Below, in pieces: positions 54,791-63,698 of a DNA stretch of 64,000 nt (the first letter of the stretch is position 1; every line of letters begins with the position of its first letter). Source of the stretch: Anaerolineae bacterium (GTDB lineage: Bacteria > Chloroflexota > Anaerolineae > Promineifilales > Promineifilaceae); the NCBI GenBank assembly GCA_028277515.1, contig JANQGC010000280.1:1-64000 (forward strand). The letters run 5' to 3'. Under the pieces are notes generated by a model that saw only the letters and a list, made by a program, of their open reading frames with translations, did not search any database and was not told where the DNA came from. Both the position numbers and the translations under genes were made by a program.

Positions 54791-55195
54791 ATGTCCTACA
54801 AAGTCTATTTTGCTGCGAGGTATAGTCGGCGTGGCGAACTCAATGAATATCGGTTGCAGCTTGAGGAACTTGGCATCGAAGTCACATCCCACTGGCTAGT
54901 AAATGATCCTCCAGCACCGATTAACGAACTTACGGAATCCCATTGGCGCGAACTGGCCGAGACAGATCGCCAGGACATTGGGTGTGCCGATGCACTTGTC
55001 GCATTCACCGAGTCACCACCTGGAGGTAATGGTGGTCGTCATGTCGAACTGGGCATCGGCATTGGAAAAGGGAAAGACATTGTAGTCGTGGGCGAGCCTG
55101 AGCACCTGTTTCACAAACTTGAATGCGTCCACGGCGCACCAGACTGGACTTCTGCTGTAGTGCTTCTCCAGAGACTTGCTAATGAACTAGATTGA
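54791..55195 (+). CDS. Nucleoside 2-deoxyribosyltransferase-like protein
   Basis: A 134-residue protein with the Rossmann-like core of the nucleoside deoxyribosyltransferase family: VYFAARYSRRGELNEYRLQL at the N-terminus, ADALVAFTES and the signature GGRHVELGIGIG with the likely nucleophile Glu. Members exchange or hydrolyse nucleobases, and are frequent in phage and mobile DNA. ATG with AAAGGA. The neighbourhood lacks CGGCCG sites, consistent with acquired DNA. Confidence 0.8.
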   Translation: MSYKVYFAARYSRRGELNEYRLQLEELGIEVTSHWLVNDPPAPINELTESHWRELAETDRQDIGCADALVAFTESPPGGNGGRHVELGIGIGKGKDIVVVGEPEHLFHKLECVHGAPDWTSAVVLLQRLANELD

Positions 55196-55284
55196 AGGCC
55201 AATAAGATTCATAGTTACGGCTTATGTGCCTGATCGAAAACGGTGGATTGCATCACAAAAGCGTAAACGAAAAGGTAAAGAAAA

Positions 55285-55584
55285 ATGAAATGTATAAAAT
55301 GCTTTGAAGGAAACCCACAAATCGGCGTGACTACGCTTACCTATGAGCGAGAAGGATCCGCTATTCAAATAAAAGTTGAGGGTATTCCCGCTGAGATTTG
55401 TCCAGTTTGTAAAGAAGTATACTTAAGTGAAGCAGTCGCTCAACAAATACATGATCTTGTGTCGCTCCTGCTAGAAATAGGCGAAGAAATGACGGAAAAA
55501 GCGATTTTGCCACCCCCTACAATCGTTATTCAATTCCCTCCACTTGAACCTGCTCAACTCAAATTAGCAGTAGCCTCTGTCTAA
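55285..55584 (+). CDS. YgiT-type zinc-finger protein (MqsA-like antitoxin half)
   Basis: A 99-residue protein with two CxxC pairs (MKCIKCFEG and EICPVCKEVYLS) as in the YgiT/MqsA zinc domain. The usual C-terminal DNA-binding helix-turn-helix of MqsA is absent, and no toxin gene (MqsR or DUF4258 type) is next to it. It may be a relic of a toxin-antitoxin module or a free-standing zinc protein. Confidence 0.72.
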   Translation: MKCIKCFEGNPQIGVTTLTYEREGSAIQIKVEGIPAEICPVCKEVYLSEAVAQQIHDLVSLLLEIGEEMTEKAILPPPTIVIQFPPLEPAQLKLAVASV

Positions 55585-55701
55585 CAAGGCATGAACCAGA
55601 CGCGGCTAGTTTATGGTAATTGAAGCGGCGCGGTTAGAGCAAAGGGTGTTCTAATCGCGTCGCGCCGGTTATGCAGGCTCTGCACTCTCACAAAATCCTT
55701 T

Positions 55702-55737
55702 AGGCGAAAATTTGCGGATGATTACCGGCAAATAATG
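55702..55737 (+). repeat. Left copy of a degenerate flanking repeat
   Basis: GCGAAAATTTGCGGATGATT and the following ACCGG resemble 60659-60694 (GCGAAAATTCGC...ATGATTGCCGG), with roughly 70 percent identity over 35 bp. The two copies bracket the restriction-modification genes. The remaining sequence of 55585-56110 holds only the small frame listed separately. Confidence 0.35.
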
Positions 55738-55768
55738 GCCTTAAGATTTGATTGACGAAGAGGTATAA

Positions 55769-55861
55769 ATGAAGATAATCACGACAGTATCTGGAAGGCG
55801 AATCCGGTTGCGGCATAAGAAGCCTGGCCCAAAACCACTGCCTGATAGCGTGATGAAATAA
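55769..55861 (+). CDS. Possible 30-residue basic peptide
   Basis: ATG 55769 with GAGG upstream starts a 30-codon frame (MKIITTVSGRRIRLRHKKPG, then PKPLPDSVMK) rich in Lys and Arg. No homology is known to me. It lies between the YgiT-like gene and the restriction endonuclease and may be chance. Confidence 0.2.
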   Translation: MKIITTVSGRRIRLRHKKPGPKPLPDSVMK

Positions 55862-56110
55862 CGAGCTAATATTTGTTTATCTCCATATTGGCATTAGGCA
55901 AGTAAAGCACGAACGGCCAGAAGAAAACTATCATTTTCTGAATAATTAGAGGTGTTGATTTATTGAGACTCAGTATACAATGAGTCAGGTTATTAAATAG
56001 TTGATCTGCTTCAAAGCTATTGGTGGAGCTTGTCATAATGAAGGTCAAAATTGCACCATACTAATTCTTGAAGAAAGTTGATATATTTTGGTCATTAAAG
56101 AGGAGCATTT

Positions 56111-57373
56111 ATGGAGCTAATCATACAGCCTTTCAGCATTCAAACATTGGGTGATATTCTAAAAGCAGCCTTGAATGGTGAGCTCGGTGAGTTTCACACA
56201 TTTCAAGCTGCTATTGCATTTGTGAAAAATTCAGGGGTGCAGCATATTCAGACCGAGTTACGCGAATTTATTCTTAACAAAAAAAATGTCAGATTCATTG
56301 TTGGTATCGATCACTATGGTACAAGTCAAGAAGCTTTGGGAGGGTTGCTACAAGCTGTTGGTGAGAAAGGAGAGATTTGGATCAATCATAGCAGCGATTT
56401 GTACATTACATTTCACCCGAAAATATACTTGTTTGAAGGAAATTCGATCGCGCTTCTTATTATTGGGTCTGGAAACTTAACCGAAGGTGGATTATATACA
56501 AATGATGAAGCTTCATCTCTTAACTGGCTTGATCTTAAAAAGGATAGCGATTTAGCAATACTAAACGAGTTGAAAGCGGATTTTGATGCTTGGTGCAATG
56601 AGGATTCAGGAAATGCAGTAAAGTTAGATCAGGAATTTCTGATCAAACTGGTAGAGGAAGGGTACATACTCTCCGAAACTGCAGTTCAGCCTGAAGGGCA
56701 GGTTGAGGCAACAAGCGAAAGGACACAACCTATACCTGCAAGCAGCAAAAAAAGCACTAAAATAGTCAATACTTTCCTATTTAGTAAAACTGCAATCAAG
56801 CGCTCTGCTCCCAAATATAAACATGCCTTTGCCCCCAAGCCTTCCAAACCGACATCCATTAAGCCAGATCAAGTTCCTATTGCTGTTACAAAGGATGAAG
56901 TTGAAGACAGTGATGAAGCTATAGGTTTTGTAATGACGTTACAACGTACGGATGTAGGAATTGGCCAAACAACACCTGGGACAAGTCGAAGATCACCAGA
57001 GATATTTGTTCCGTTAGCTGCTAGAGATTATTATCCCCCATTTTGGGGGTGGCCAGATAAATTCACCGAGGACTCAACACGACCTGGTAAATTTGACCGG
57101 TTAAATGTAAAGATACGTCTTGGTGGCGAAACGGTTAACGTTAATATGATGACATGGCCTATTAAGCACGATTTTAGATTGCGGAGTGAGTCTTTACGAA
57201 GTGCTGGAAATATTGGGGATATTCTCAGGATTGAAAAAACCACCAGTGAAGATCAGGGTTTTTCTTACTATGTTGAGATTGTTCCACAGGGAACTAGCGT
57301 GTATCAAGAATATTTGAAGCTGTGTATTAATAAAACACGAAACTCTTCGAGAGTGTGGGGATACTATAGTTAA
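56111..57373 (+). CDS. BfiI-type restriction endonuclease (phospholipase D fold)
   Basis: A 420-residue DNA nuclease. The N-terminal half has a phospholipase D-like active site: H102 and K104 in FHPKIYLF, S120 and N122 in GSGNLTEGG, and E133. Spacing of His, Lys, Asn and Glu (0, 2, 20, 31) is identical to that which I remember for the metal-independent restriction enzyme BfiI (H105, K107, N125, E136). A low-complexity Lys/Pro/Ser linker (about 200-275) joins a C-terminal domain (285-420) that probably reads the DNA sequence, as the B3-like domain does in BfiI. Convergent, with a 4-nt overlap, to two methyltransferase genes. ATG with AGAGGAG. Confidence 0.85.
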   Translation: MELIIQPFSIQTLGDILKAALNGELGEFHTFQAAIAFVKNSGVQHIQTELREFILNKKNVRFIVGIDHYGTSQEALGGLLQAVGEKGEIWINHSSDLYITFHPKIYLFEGNSIALLIIGSGNLTEGGLYTNDEASSLNWLDLKKDSDLAILNELKADFDAWCNEDSGNAVKLDQEFLIKLVEEGYILSETAVQPEGQVEATSERTQPIPASSKKSTKIVNTFLFSKTAIKRSAPKYKHAFAPKPSKPTSIKPDQVPIAVTKDEVEDSDEAIGFVMTLQRTDVGIGQTTPGTSRRSPEIFVPLAARDYYPPFWGWPDKFTEDSTRPGKFDRLNVKIRLGGETVNVNMMTWPIKHDFRLRSESLRSAGNIGDILRIEKTTSEDQGFSYYVEIVPQGTSVYQEYLKLCINKTRNSSRVWGYYS

Positions 57374-58989
57374 GCGTTTCTAAAAAATAGAATTGTCTCA
57401 GCATTACTGGCATTCTTTTTGAAAATATCCCGCGATATGAGCATTTCCATTGAAATTTCATCCTCTAATTTTAAGCCAACAACTTCACCTAACTGAGCCA
57501 AGAGTTTATCAGTTTCGATATCTATTCGCTGCCCCCCTGCAATTGTGTGATTATTTCCTACAACTACGTAAGCCGGTGCTCCTGGTCGAAGCATTTTCGT
57601 AAATGTTTCAAAAACTTGCCTCATTTCCAAAAAGTAACGTGCCAAGAGTGACGGTAAATTACGTCTCCGGAAACCAACGTCAGAATTGCTGTTAAGATCA
57701 TAAATAATATCAATAACAGAAACTATGTCATCGGTTAATCTAAATCGATTGCTTTTATATTCTTCCCAATAGCGTTGACGACGGCTATTAGTAACTTCTC
57801 GATTTCCTATCATATCATAGTCAAGCTGGCGATGTTTTGGGCGTGACAATAGACCAAGATAATATAGGCTCAATCGGTCAGTATCAAGATAGGGAAGGGC
57901 AGTTGCGTATGGTGGAGAAGTGACAATTGTGTCCACTTGCCCTACTAGATCGGGAAAAAGGCGATCAGTATGTTGCGTGTTTCCTTGCACAATTGTGGCT
58001 TTTCCTACCTCAAAATCAAGATTTTGATAAAGTAAAGCCAAAATAGTCTTAACCGAACGGTTCAACTCATTCAAAAACACAGCGAACACGTCAATGTCAA
58101 TATCAGTTCGTATTTCACGACGTACTCGTAGGTCATCATTTTTTTGCAATGACACTCTTCTAAGAATATTGCTTAAAGAGACTTTAAATAAATTTCGACA
58201 TGCCAGATCATCCACTTGCTCAATTCTCATTAAAATAGGATCTAGATGCGCCAATACATCTGGCGCAAACCACTTAGACAAGTATTCTCTAGTTTTTGAT
58301 TCAAGCGACTTGACCCATAGGAGTTCACTATTTTGGTTTACGGATTGGTTAAGTAAATCTTCTTTTAATGCTTCGTAATTAGATACCAAGCATTCAGGAT
58401 TAATGGATAAAATATCACACTTAACTTGACTGACTAATACAGATAAAGGGTTTAGATCAACACCATACGCACGATATCCCAACAAAACCGCCTCTGTTGG
58501 TGTTGTGCCACTGCCGCACATCAGATCAAGAACCTTTGATTTAGATGTTGTGTTAGCAATGTTTAACAGAGAACGAACCAACTGAGGGAAGAATTTACCA
58601 CGATATTCATGTATTCCGTGTGGCCCATAGCGAAGGTTGCGCCGTTTTTCTAAGGGAACTTGACCTTGAAACGGTAAGAGGCTTTGTAGTTCTTCCGAAC
58701 TAATGCCATTTCTTACCAGATTTGTTGTTGCTTCTCGGTATACTTGTCTGGTCAATAAACTCGGTACTACTTCTGCTTCCGGTGCAATAGTCTCCCAATA
58801 AGTTAAGCGATTGGCTAAGTAATTGTAAGACCTTGAAGATACAACCGTATAGTCAACAGGTTCATTATCACGACTTGGCCGAGCCACAGGCATACTCCCT
58901 GTTAGTGCTTCTAATTCTTTAACTGCAAGAATACGTTCAAAGGGTTGAATATATGGTTTTAGATGACAAGCTAATGTATAGTTCTCCAT
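57370..58989 (-). CDS. DNA methyltransferase of the restriction system (M1)
   Basis: A 539-residue amino-methyltransferase (N4-cytosine or N6-adenine). Motif I is VLDLMCGSGTTPTEA (about 165-180) and the catalytic motif IV TSPPYATA (about 350), with GVDLNPLS as motif II. About 170 residues lie between them, probably including a recognition segment. An N-terminal region of about 150 residues is extra. The ATG overlaps the TAA of the upstream methyltransferase gene (TAATG) and has an AGGAGG site. Two methyltransferases fit an asymmetric recognition site, as in BfiI-type systems. Confidence 0.87.
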   Translation of the reverse strand: MENYTLACHLKPYIQPFERILAVKELEALTGSMPVARPSRDNEPVDYTVVSSRSYNYLANRLTYWETIAPEAEVVPSLLTRQVYREATTNLVRNGISSEELQSLLPFQGQVPLEKRRNLRYGPHGIHEYRGKFFPQLVRSLLNIANTTSKSKVLDLMCGSGTTPTEAVLLGYRAYGVDLNPLSVLVSQVKCDILSINPECLVSNYEALKEDLLNQSVNQNSELLWVKSLESKTREYLSKWFAPDVLAHLDPILMRIEQVDDLACRNLFKVSLSNILRRVSLQKNDDLRVRREIRTDIDIDVFAVFLNELNRSVKTILALLYQNLDFEVGKATIVQGNTQHTDRLFPDLVGQVDTIVTSPPYATALPYLDTDRLSLYYLGLLSRPKHRQLDYDMIGNREVTNSRRQRYWEEYKSNRFRLTDDIVSVIDIIYDLNSNSDVGFRRRNLPSLLARYFLEMRQVFETFTKMLRPGAPAYVVVGNNHTIAGGQRIDIETDKLLAQLGEVVGLKLEDEISMEMLISRDIFKKNASNAETILFFRNA

Positions 58990-60416
58990 TATAATTTCCT
59001 CCTAATCACAGTATTACGCAGAATAACAATATGTTCGTCTTTAATTTTTCCAATTGCCGGATTGAAATATTTCTTTGTACTTTGTAGATTGCGGCTGATA
59101 TTCGCCTCAATTTTGTAGCCAATGCCTTTTGCTACTTCTATCAACAACTTATCATTTTCAATCGTTTCGCCTTTTAGAGTAGAGTCGCCAATAATGAAAC
59201 AAGCGAATCTGTTAGGGCGTAAAAATTGGGATAACCAAGACAAAACAGTATATAGCTCTCCCCTAAAAGTATCTACTGTGGCCGCGTTACGGCCTTTGCT
59301 ACTGTATTTACGGTGACTGCCAATTTCTTCTTGTTTAAATTTCGGCTGATCCATATCAAGCCAAAGCATCCTAGTACGATGATATAAGTGATAGCTAAAA
59401 GCGTTGGGGTAAGGGGGAGAACACACTACTAAATCGACGGGGCCAATTTCGGGTGGTTCAAGAACGTTCGCTCCATATACTTCAACAGATAAATGGTTGC
59501 TAACTTCTTCACTAAATTCAAGGGCACGTCTGGTGGCTTTTGCTAGAGAACGGCTAAAGTATTGTAAGGTATCTCCAGGTTTTATATTTTTTTCTCGTCT
59601 CACGTAACGAGTATCTGAATCCTGACGAGACACAGAAACAATGATTGAAGAAAATGCTACTAATGCAATCTCTCGTACCTTATCTTGATCCAAAAGCATG
59701 CATCTGTTTTTAATAAATGCGAGTTCATCGATCACATGTTGGTCAAACCAATCGTTAATACCATCAAAGTCGGGTCGTTCGGTCGGAATAGGAAAAGAGG
59801 GCATATCGGGAAACAGTGGGAGCGTTCCAACATGAGTTTGTTGGCTAAATGTTGACATTTCATCGGCTAACTCAAATAAGGGTATGGCTTCCTCTTCAAT
59901 AATCCGCACTGTTTTTGCTCGGCTAATTAGACAAGCTAAAGGGTTTGCATCTATCCCTATGGCATTGCATTCTAATCTAAGTGCTTCAATCAATGTGGTT
60001 CCACTGCCACAAAACGGATCCAATATCGTATCTCCAACAGAAGCGAGTTCGCGAATAAGCGTCTTTGGAATCTGCGGGATAAATTTTGCTGGATATGGAT
60101 GAATGGAATGAGTTAGGTATCCCGTATTCGCATCTTGAAAGTCCCAATCTACTTCTTTTAGCCGTGTAATGGCTCCGGTGTAAGGCTGATAAGTTTGGTA
60201 TAGTGCTTGGGTTTCCTTTACTTGTGGTTGGGTTTCAGAATTTTTATTTGCATAGTCTACAATAATTTGAGCCTCTTCTTTAGTGAAGACTCGCCAACCA
60301 TTCCGATTACGTTTCGGTTCAGAGACCCGTCCCTGTCGTAACCACCGAAGTAAGGTATCTCTATGAATGCCTGCCATTTCAGCAACTTTTTTGGTAGTGT
60401 ATGTACTGGAAATCAT
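58989..60416 (-). CDS. DNA methyltransferase with N-terminal MerR/excisionase-type HTH (M2)
   Basis: A 475-residue DNA methyltransferase. Residues 1-60 form a helix-turn-helix of the MerR/excisionase type (YTTKKVAEMAGIHRDTLLRW, then NRNGWRVFTKEEAQ). The catalytic part shows motif I ILDPFCGSGTTLIEA and motif IV VVCSPPYPNA. It modifies, with M1, the sequence cut by the nuclease. The HTH could repress its own operon: three 10-bp tandem repeats lie 30-60 bp upstream of its ATG. The ribosome site is weak. First gene of the methyltransferase operon. Confidence 0.87.
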   Translation of the reverse strand: MISSTYTTKKVAEMAGIHRDTLLRWLRQGRVSEPKRNRNGWRVFTKEEAQIIVDYANKNSETQPQVKETQALYQTYQPYTGAITRLKEVDWDFQDANTGYLTHSIHPYPAKFIPQIPKTLIRELASVGDTILDPFCGSGTTLIEALRLECNAIGIDANPLACLISRAKTVRIIEEEAIPLFELADEMSTFSQQTHVGTLPLFPDMPSFPIPTERPDFDGINDWFDQHVIDELAFIKNRCMLLDQDKVREIALVAFSSIIVSVSRQDSDTRYVRREKNIKPGDTLQYFSRSLAKATRRALEFSEEVSNHLSVEVYGANVLEPPEIGPVDLVVCSPPYPNAFSYHLYHRTRMLWLDMDQPKFKQEEIGSHRKYSSKGRNAATVDTFRGELYTVLSWLSQFLRPNRFACFIIGDSTLKGETIENDKLLIEVAKGIGYKIEANISRNLQSTKKYFNPAIGKIKDEHIVILRNTVIRRKL

Positions 60417-60446
60417 CTTAATAATCTCATGGGCAAATACGTCGAC

Positions 60447-60476
60447 TATATGTAAGTATATGTAACTATATGCAAT
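60447..60476 (-). promoter_or_regulatory. Three 10-bp tandem repeats upstream of the methyltransferase operon
   Basis: TATATGTAAG, TATATGTAAC and TATATGCAAT stand head to tail at 60447-60476, 31 bp before the M2 start. One repeat per helical turn is the pattern of an operator read by a multimeric protein. The likely reader is the HTH of M2. The element falls where the promoter must be. The rest of the 446-bp gap to 60862 holds the right-hand flanking repeat (60659-60694) and nothing else I recognise. Confidence 0.55.
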
Positions 60477-60658
60477 AAAGGTGATTTTGTCAATAGGTAT
60501 TTTCTTCCAATGTATTTGCTGCGCAACAAATCATTGTAGCCGAATTGCTAATCTTGGAGAGTTAATTAGGCACAAAAGTTGCCGCAAAAATGTAGCATCC
60601 GTTGCCAACTCGTAATTGGCTAAAATCTAAACCTTACACTCTAACAAACGCTTGTAGC

Positions 60659-60694
60659 GAAAATTCGCCTATGATTGCCGGTGGATGATAGGAT
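60659..60694 (+). repeat. Right copy of a degenerate flanking repeat
   Basis: GCGAAAATTCGCCTATGATT and following GCCGG match 55702-55737 at about 70 percent. With its partner it brackets the restriction-modification genes. The core GCGAA-AA-TTCGC is itself a small dyad, similar to the hairpin repeats at 38.1 kb, so it may belong to that family rather than being an attachment site. Confidence 0.35.
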
Positions 60695-60862
60695 GATAGC
60701 ATTGTCTCCCCTTAGCGCCGCTCTGAGCAGCTCATGACACTTTTCTCTCCAGATGTGCCGGTGTTCTAAGGGGACGGTTTAGACTTATAGATGAAAAAGG
60801 AAGCTCAAGGACACAAATACACGTTGAATTCAACGAGTTTTGGGTGCATAAGTTAAATCTTG

Positions 60863-63571
60863 ATGGCTACAACAGACCTCCTGCTCACTAAATTATTTCG
60901 GCCCAATGTACCGCCAAGATTAGTACGACGGCCGACCCTCAACCAGCGTCTCCATGAAGGACTGCAAAACGGCCGCCAACTCACCCTCATATCTGCCCCG
61001 GCCGGATTTGGCAAAACAACCTTCATTAGCAGTTGGATTGACACTTTAGAAATGCCGGTTAGCTGGCTCTCGCTCGATGCGGCTGATGATGATCCGGGTC
61101 GCTTTTTCACCTATTTGGTGGCCGCCTTGCAAAAAATAGATGCCCAATTGGGTAGTGAAATTGCCGGTGTTTTGCGGGCCGGGCAACTGCCTCCCCATGA
61201 TGTCATCAGTACCACCCTCGTCAACGACATTGTAGAAAGCGGGCGACGATTTGTCCTGGTCCTGGATGATTTTCAGGTCATCCAAGACAAAACCATTTTA
61301 CAGATTTTGCAAACATTTGTCGCCAATTTGCCACGGCCGCTGCATCTTATAATCCTGACCCGTGAGGAACCGGCGCTGCCCCTGGCCCGGCTGCGCGCCA
61401 ACAATCAGTTGACGGAAATTCGTGCCGCTGATTTACGATTTGGGGCGGCGAACACGGCCGTTTTTCTCAATGAGATCATGCGGCTCAAACTAAGCCAGGC
61501 AGACATCAACACACTAGAAAACAAAACCGAAGGTTGGGTAGTGGGCTTACAACTGGCCGGTTTATCCATCCGAGATCGGACCGATCCCTCAAAATTTATT
61601 GCCGAATTGAGCGGCAGCCACCGCCACATTTTAAGCTACCTGATCGAAGAAGTGCTCAGCGGACAAGATCCCGATGTGCAGAACTTTTTGTTGCAGACGT
61701 CGATTTTAGACAAGCTGAGAGGGGATCTGTGTGATGCGCTGACGGGTGGCAGCAACGGCCGTCTCCTTTTAGAACAGCTTTACAACGGCAACCTTTTTCT
61801 GATTCCCTTAGACGATGCCCAGCAGTGGTATCGCTATCATCACCTCTTTGCCGATTTATTGCGCGACCGGCAACATGCACTGCATGGATCGGAAACGCCC
61901 TTGCTTCATAAGCGGGCCAGCCAATGGTTTGCTAACGCGGGACTGTTTAGAGAAGCGATTCAACACGCGCTGGATGCTCAGGATTATGAAACGGCCGTAA
62001 CGCTCATTGAAACCCACGCCATGGATTTACTGCTGGCCTGGCATGCCAAAACCATCAAAAAGTGGATGCGCCAGATTCCTGAGAAGTGGGCAGCCAAAAG
62101 CCCCAAAACAAACCTCATGTTTGCCTGGATGTATTTGATGAGCAATAACGTCAGCCAGGCCTTGCCCTATATCGACCATTTGCAAAAAATGTTTGACGCA
62201 AACCAGCTTGATGAGACAGAGCCATCCATCAAGGCGGAGTGGCTGGCACTGCAAGCCAATTTGCTCAGCGCCCAAGGGAAGTTAGAGGAGAGTCTGGCAA
62301 TCGCCCAACGAGGGTTAGCAATTGTCCCTTTGGGGAATGATTACGTGCGCAGCCTCATTTATAGCGGCCTGGCTGTTACCTATATCCAGCTAAATGATCG
62401 AGAACGAGCTATCGAAGCGTACCAAATGTTGATTCAACACGGCCGTCTGTCCGGCAACCTTGTGTCCGAATTGATGGGTATTTCCGGGTTAGGGCTGTTT
62501 GCCATGGAACGAGGTGAGCTGCGCTATGCTTTTAAGCTGGCTTCTCAAGGCATTGAAACAGTGGAGCGCTCTGGTATTACCCCGCCGATTAGCGCCGCCG
62601 TTTATGGTGAACTGGGGGCCATTTATTATCAATGGTATCAGCTGGAAAAGGCGGAAACTTTTCTGGTACGGTCAGCGCAAGTGAGCAAACTGAGCGGGTT
62701 TAGTGATGCCGAAGTATATTATCATGTTTTTTTGTCTCGCATGGTCCAGCTTAAAGGTGATTTGGACACGGGCGCCCAGGAAATTGAATTAGCTGCAAAA
62801 GCAAAAAGGGTGGAAGCACCAACAGTCGTTCAAGAAGAGTTAATAGCACAACAAGTGCGTATCGCTCTCGCCCGTAACACGCAGGAGAGTGCGGAGGCCA
62901 TTCTCAACCCTTTCGGCTTCTTGTTTCAACCCAAATTAACCATCCCCCCTCTGCCGGCAGAAAGATTATTGAATCGGTCTACAGGCTTGCTTTACAACAG
63001 CGCCTTACGCATTATTTTGCACCGGGCACAAGCGGCAAATGTGTCGGCCGGCCTCCAATTAGCCAATCAATTGCTCAGCGAAGCTCAAAAAAGTCAATTG
63101 GTACCCATTGAAATTGAAACCCTGCTCATTCGCAGCCAGCTTTTGGCTGCTCTCGGTGATAATGCCGCCAGCCGAGCGGATGTGCTGGCTGCCTTAACTT
63201 TGGCAGAACCGGAAGGAGCGATTACCCTGTTTTTAGAAGAGGGTTTTTTCATCGTTAATGTACTGGCAAACCTGGATAATCTTGAGGGGAGGCTACAGGC
63301 GTTTCGCCACACAATATTGGCCACTGCTCCGGCACATCTGCAACCATCAGCCCCAATTGCCACTAATGAGACATTGGTTGAGCCTTTGAGCAGACGCGAG
63401 TTAGAACTCCTACAATTGATTGATAAAGGCCATACCAATCAAGAAATAGCAGAAGCGCTGGTTATTTCCTTACACACTGTTAAAAAACACAGCAGTAATA
63501 TTTATGCCAAATTGGGCGTGCGCAGCCGTACCCAAGCCGTTGCCAGAGCGCGTGAATTACAATTGCTCTGA
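60863..63571 (+). CDS. MalT-like LuxR-family ATP-dependent regulator
   Basis: A 902-residue STAND-type transcription factor. The N-terminal NTPase has Walker A SAPAGFGKTT (about 45-54) and Walker B LVLDDFQ; a winged-helix and a long tetratricopeptide-like helical sensor region (about 340-800) follow. The C-terminal LuxR HTH (about 840-902, LSRRELELLQLIDKGHTNQ) binds DNA. An ATP and an inducer normally drive oligomerisation. ATG 60863 is used; a TTG one codon upstream is less likely. The target is unknown; such regulators are numerous in Chloroflexota. Its eight or so CGGCCG sites contrast with the preceding island. Confidence 0.92.
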   Translation: MATTDLLLTKLFRPNVPPRLVRRPTLNQRLHEGLQNGRQLTLISAPAGFGKTTFISSWIDTLEMPVSWLSLDAADDDPGRFFTYLVAALQKIDAQLGSEIAGVLRAGQLPPHDVISTTLVNDIVESGRRFVLVLDDFQVIQDKTILQILQTFVANLPRPLHLIILTREEPALPLARLRANNQLTEIRAADLRFGAANTAVFLNEIMRLKLSQADINTLENKTEGWVVGLQLAGLSIRDRTDPSKFIAELSGSHRHILSYLIEEVLSGQDPDVQNFLLQTSILDKLRGDLCDALTGGSNGRLLLEQLYNGNLFLIPLDDAQQWYRYHHLFADLLRDRQHALHGSETPLLHKRASQWFANAGLFREAIQHALDAQDYETAVTLIETHAMDLLLAWHAKTIKKWMRQIPEKWAAKSPKTNLMFAWMYLMSNNVSQALPYIDHLQKMFDANQLDETEPSIKAEWLALQANLLSAQGKLEESLAIAQRGLAIVPLGNDYVRSLIYSGLAVTYIQLNDRERAIEAYQMLIQHGRLSGNLVSELMGISGLGLFAMERGELRYAFKLASQGIETVERSGITPPISAAVYGELGAIYYQWYQLEKAETFLVRSAQVSKLSGFSDAEVYYHVFLSRMVQLKGDLDTGAQEIELAAKAKRVEAPTVVQEELIAQQVRIALARNTQESAEAILNPFGFLFQPKLTIPPLPAERLLNRSTGLLYNSALRIILHRAQAANVSAGLQLANQLLSEAQKSQLVPIEIETLLIRSQLLAALGDNAASRADVLAALTLAEPEGAITLFLEEGFFIVNVLANLDNLEGRLQAFRHTILATAPAHLQPSAPIATNETLVEPLSRRELELLQLIDKGHTNQEIAEALVISLHTVKKHSSNIYAKLGVRSRTQAVARARELQLL

Positions 63572-63698
63572 CCATACTACTTTCGAGTAATCTTTTTCTC
63601 CTTTTTGTTCTGCAAAAAATTACACTTTCGCCTGCTGTGGTCGCGGCCGTTTCCTCCTAAAATGAATCTATATTTAGTTACCTTTCAAGGAGAAAATC

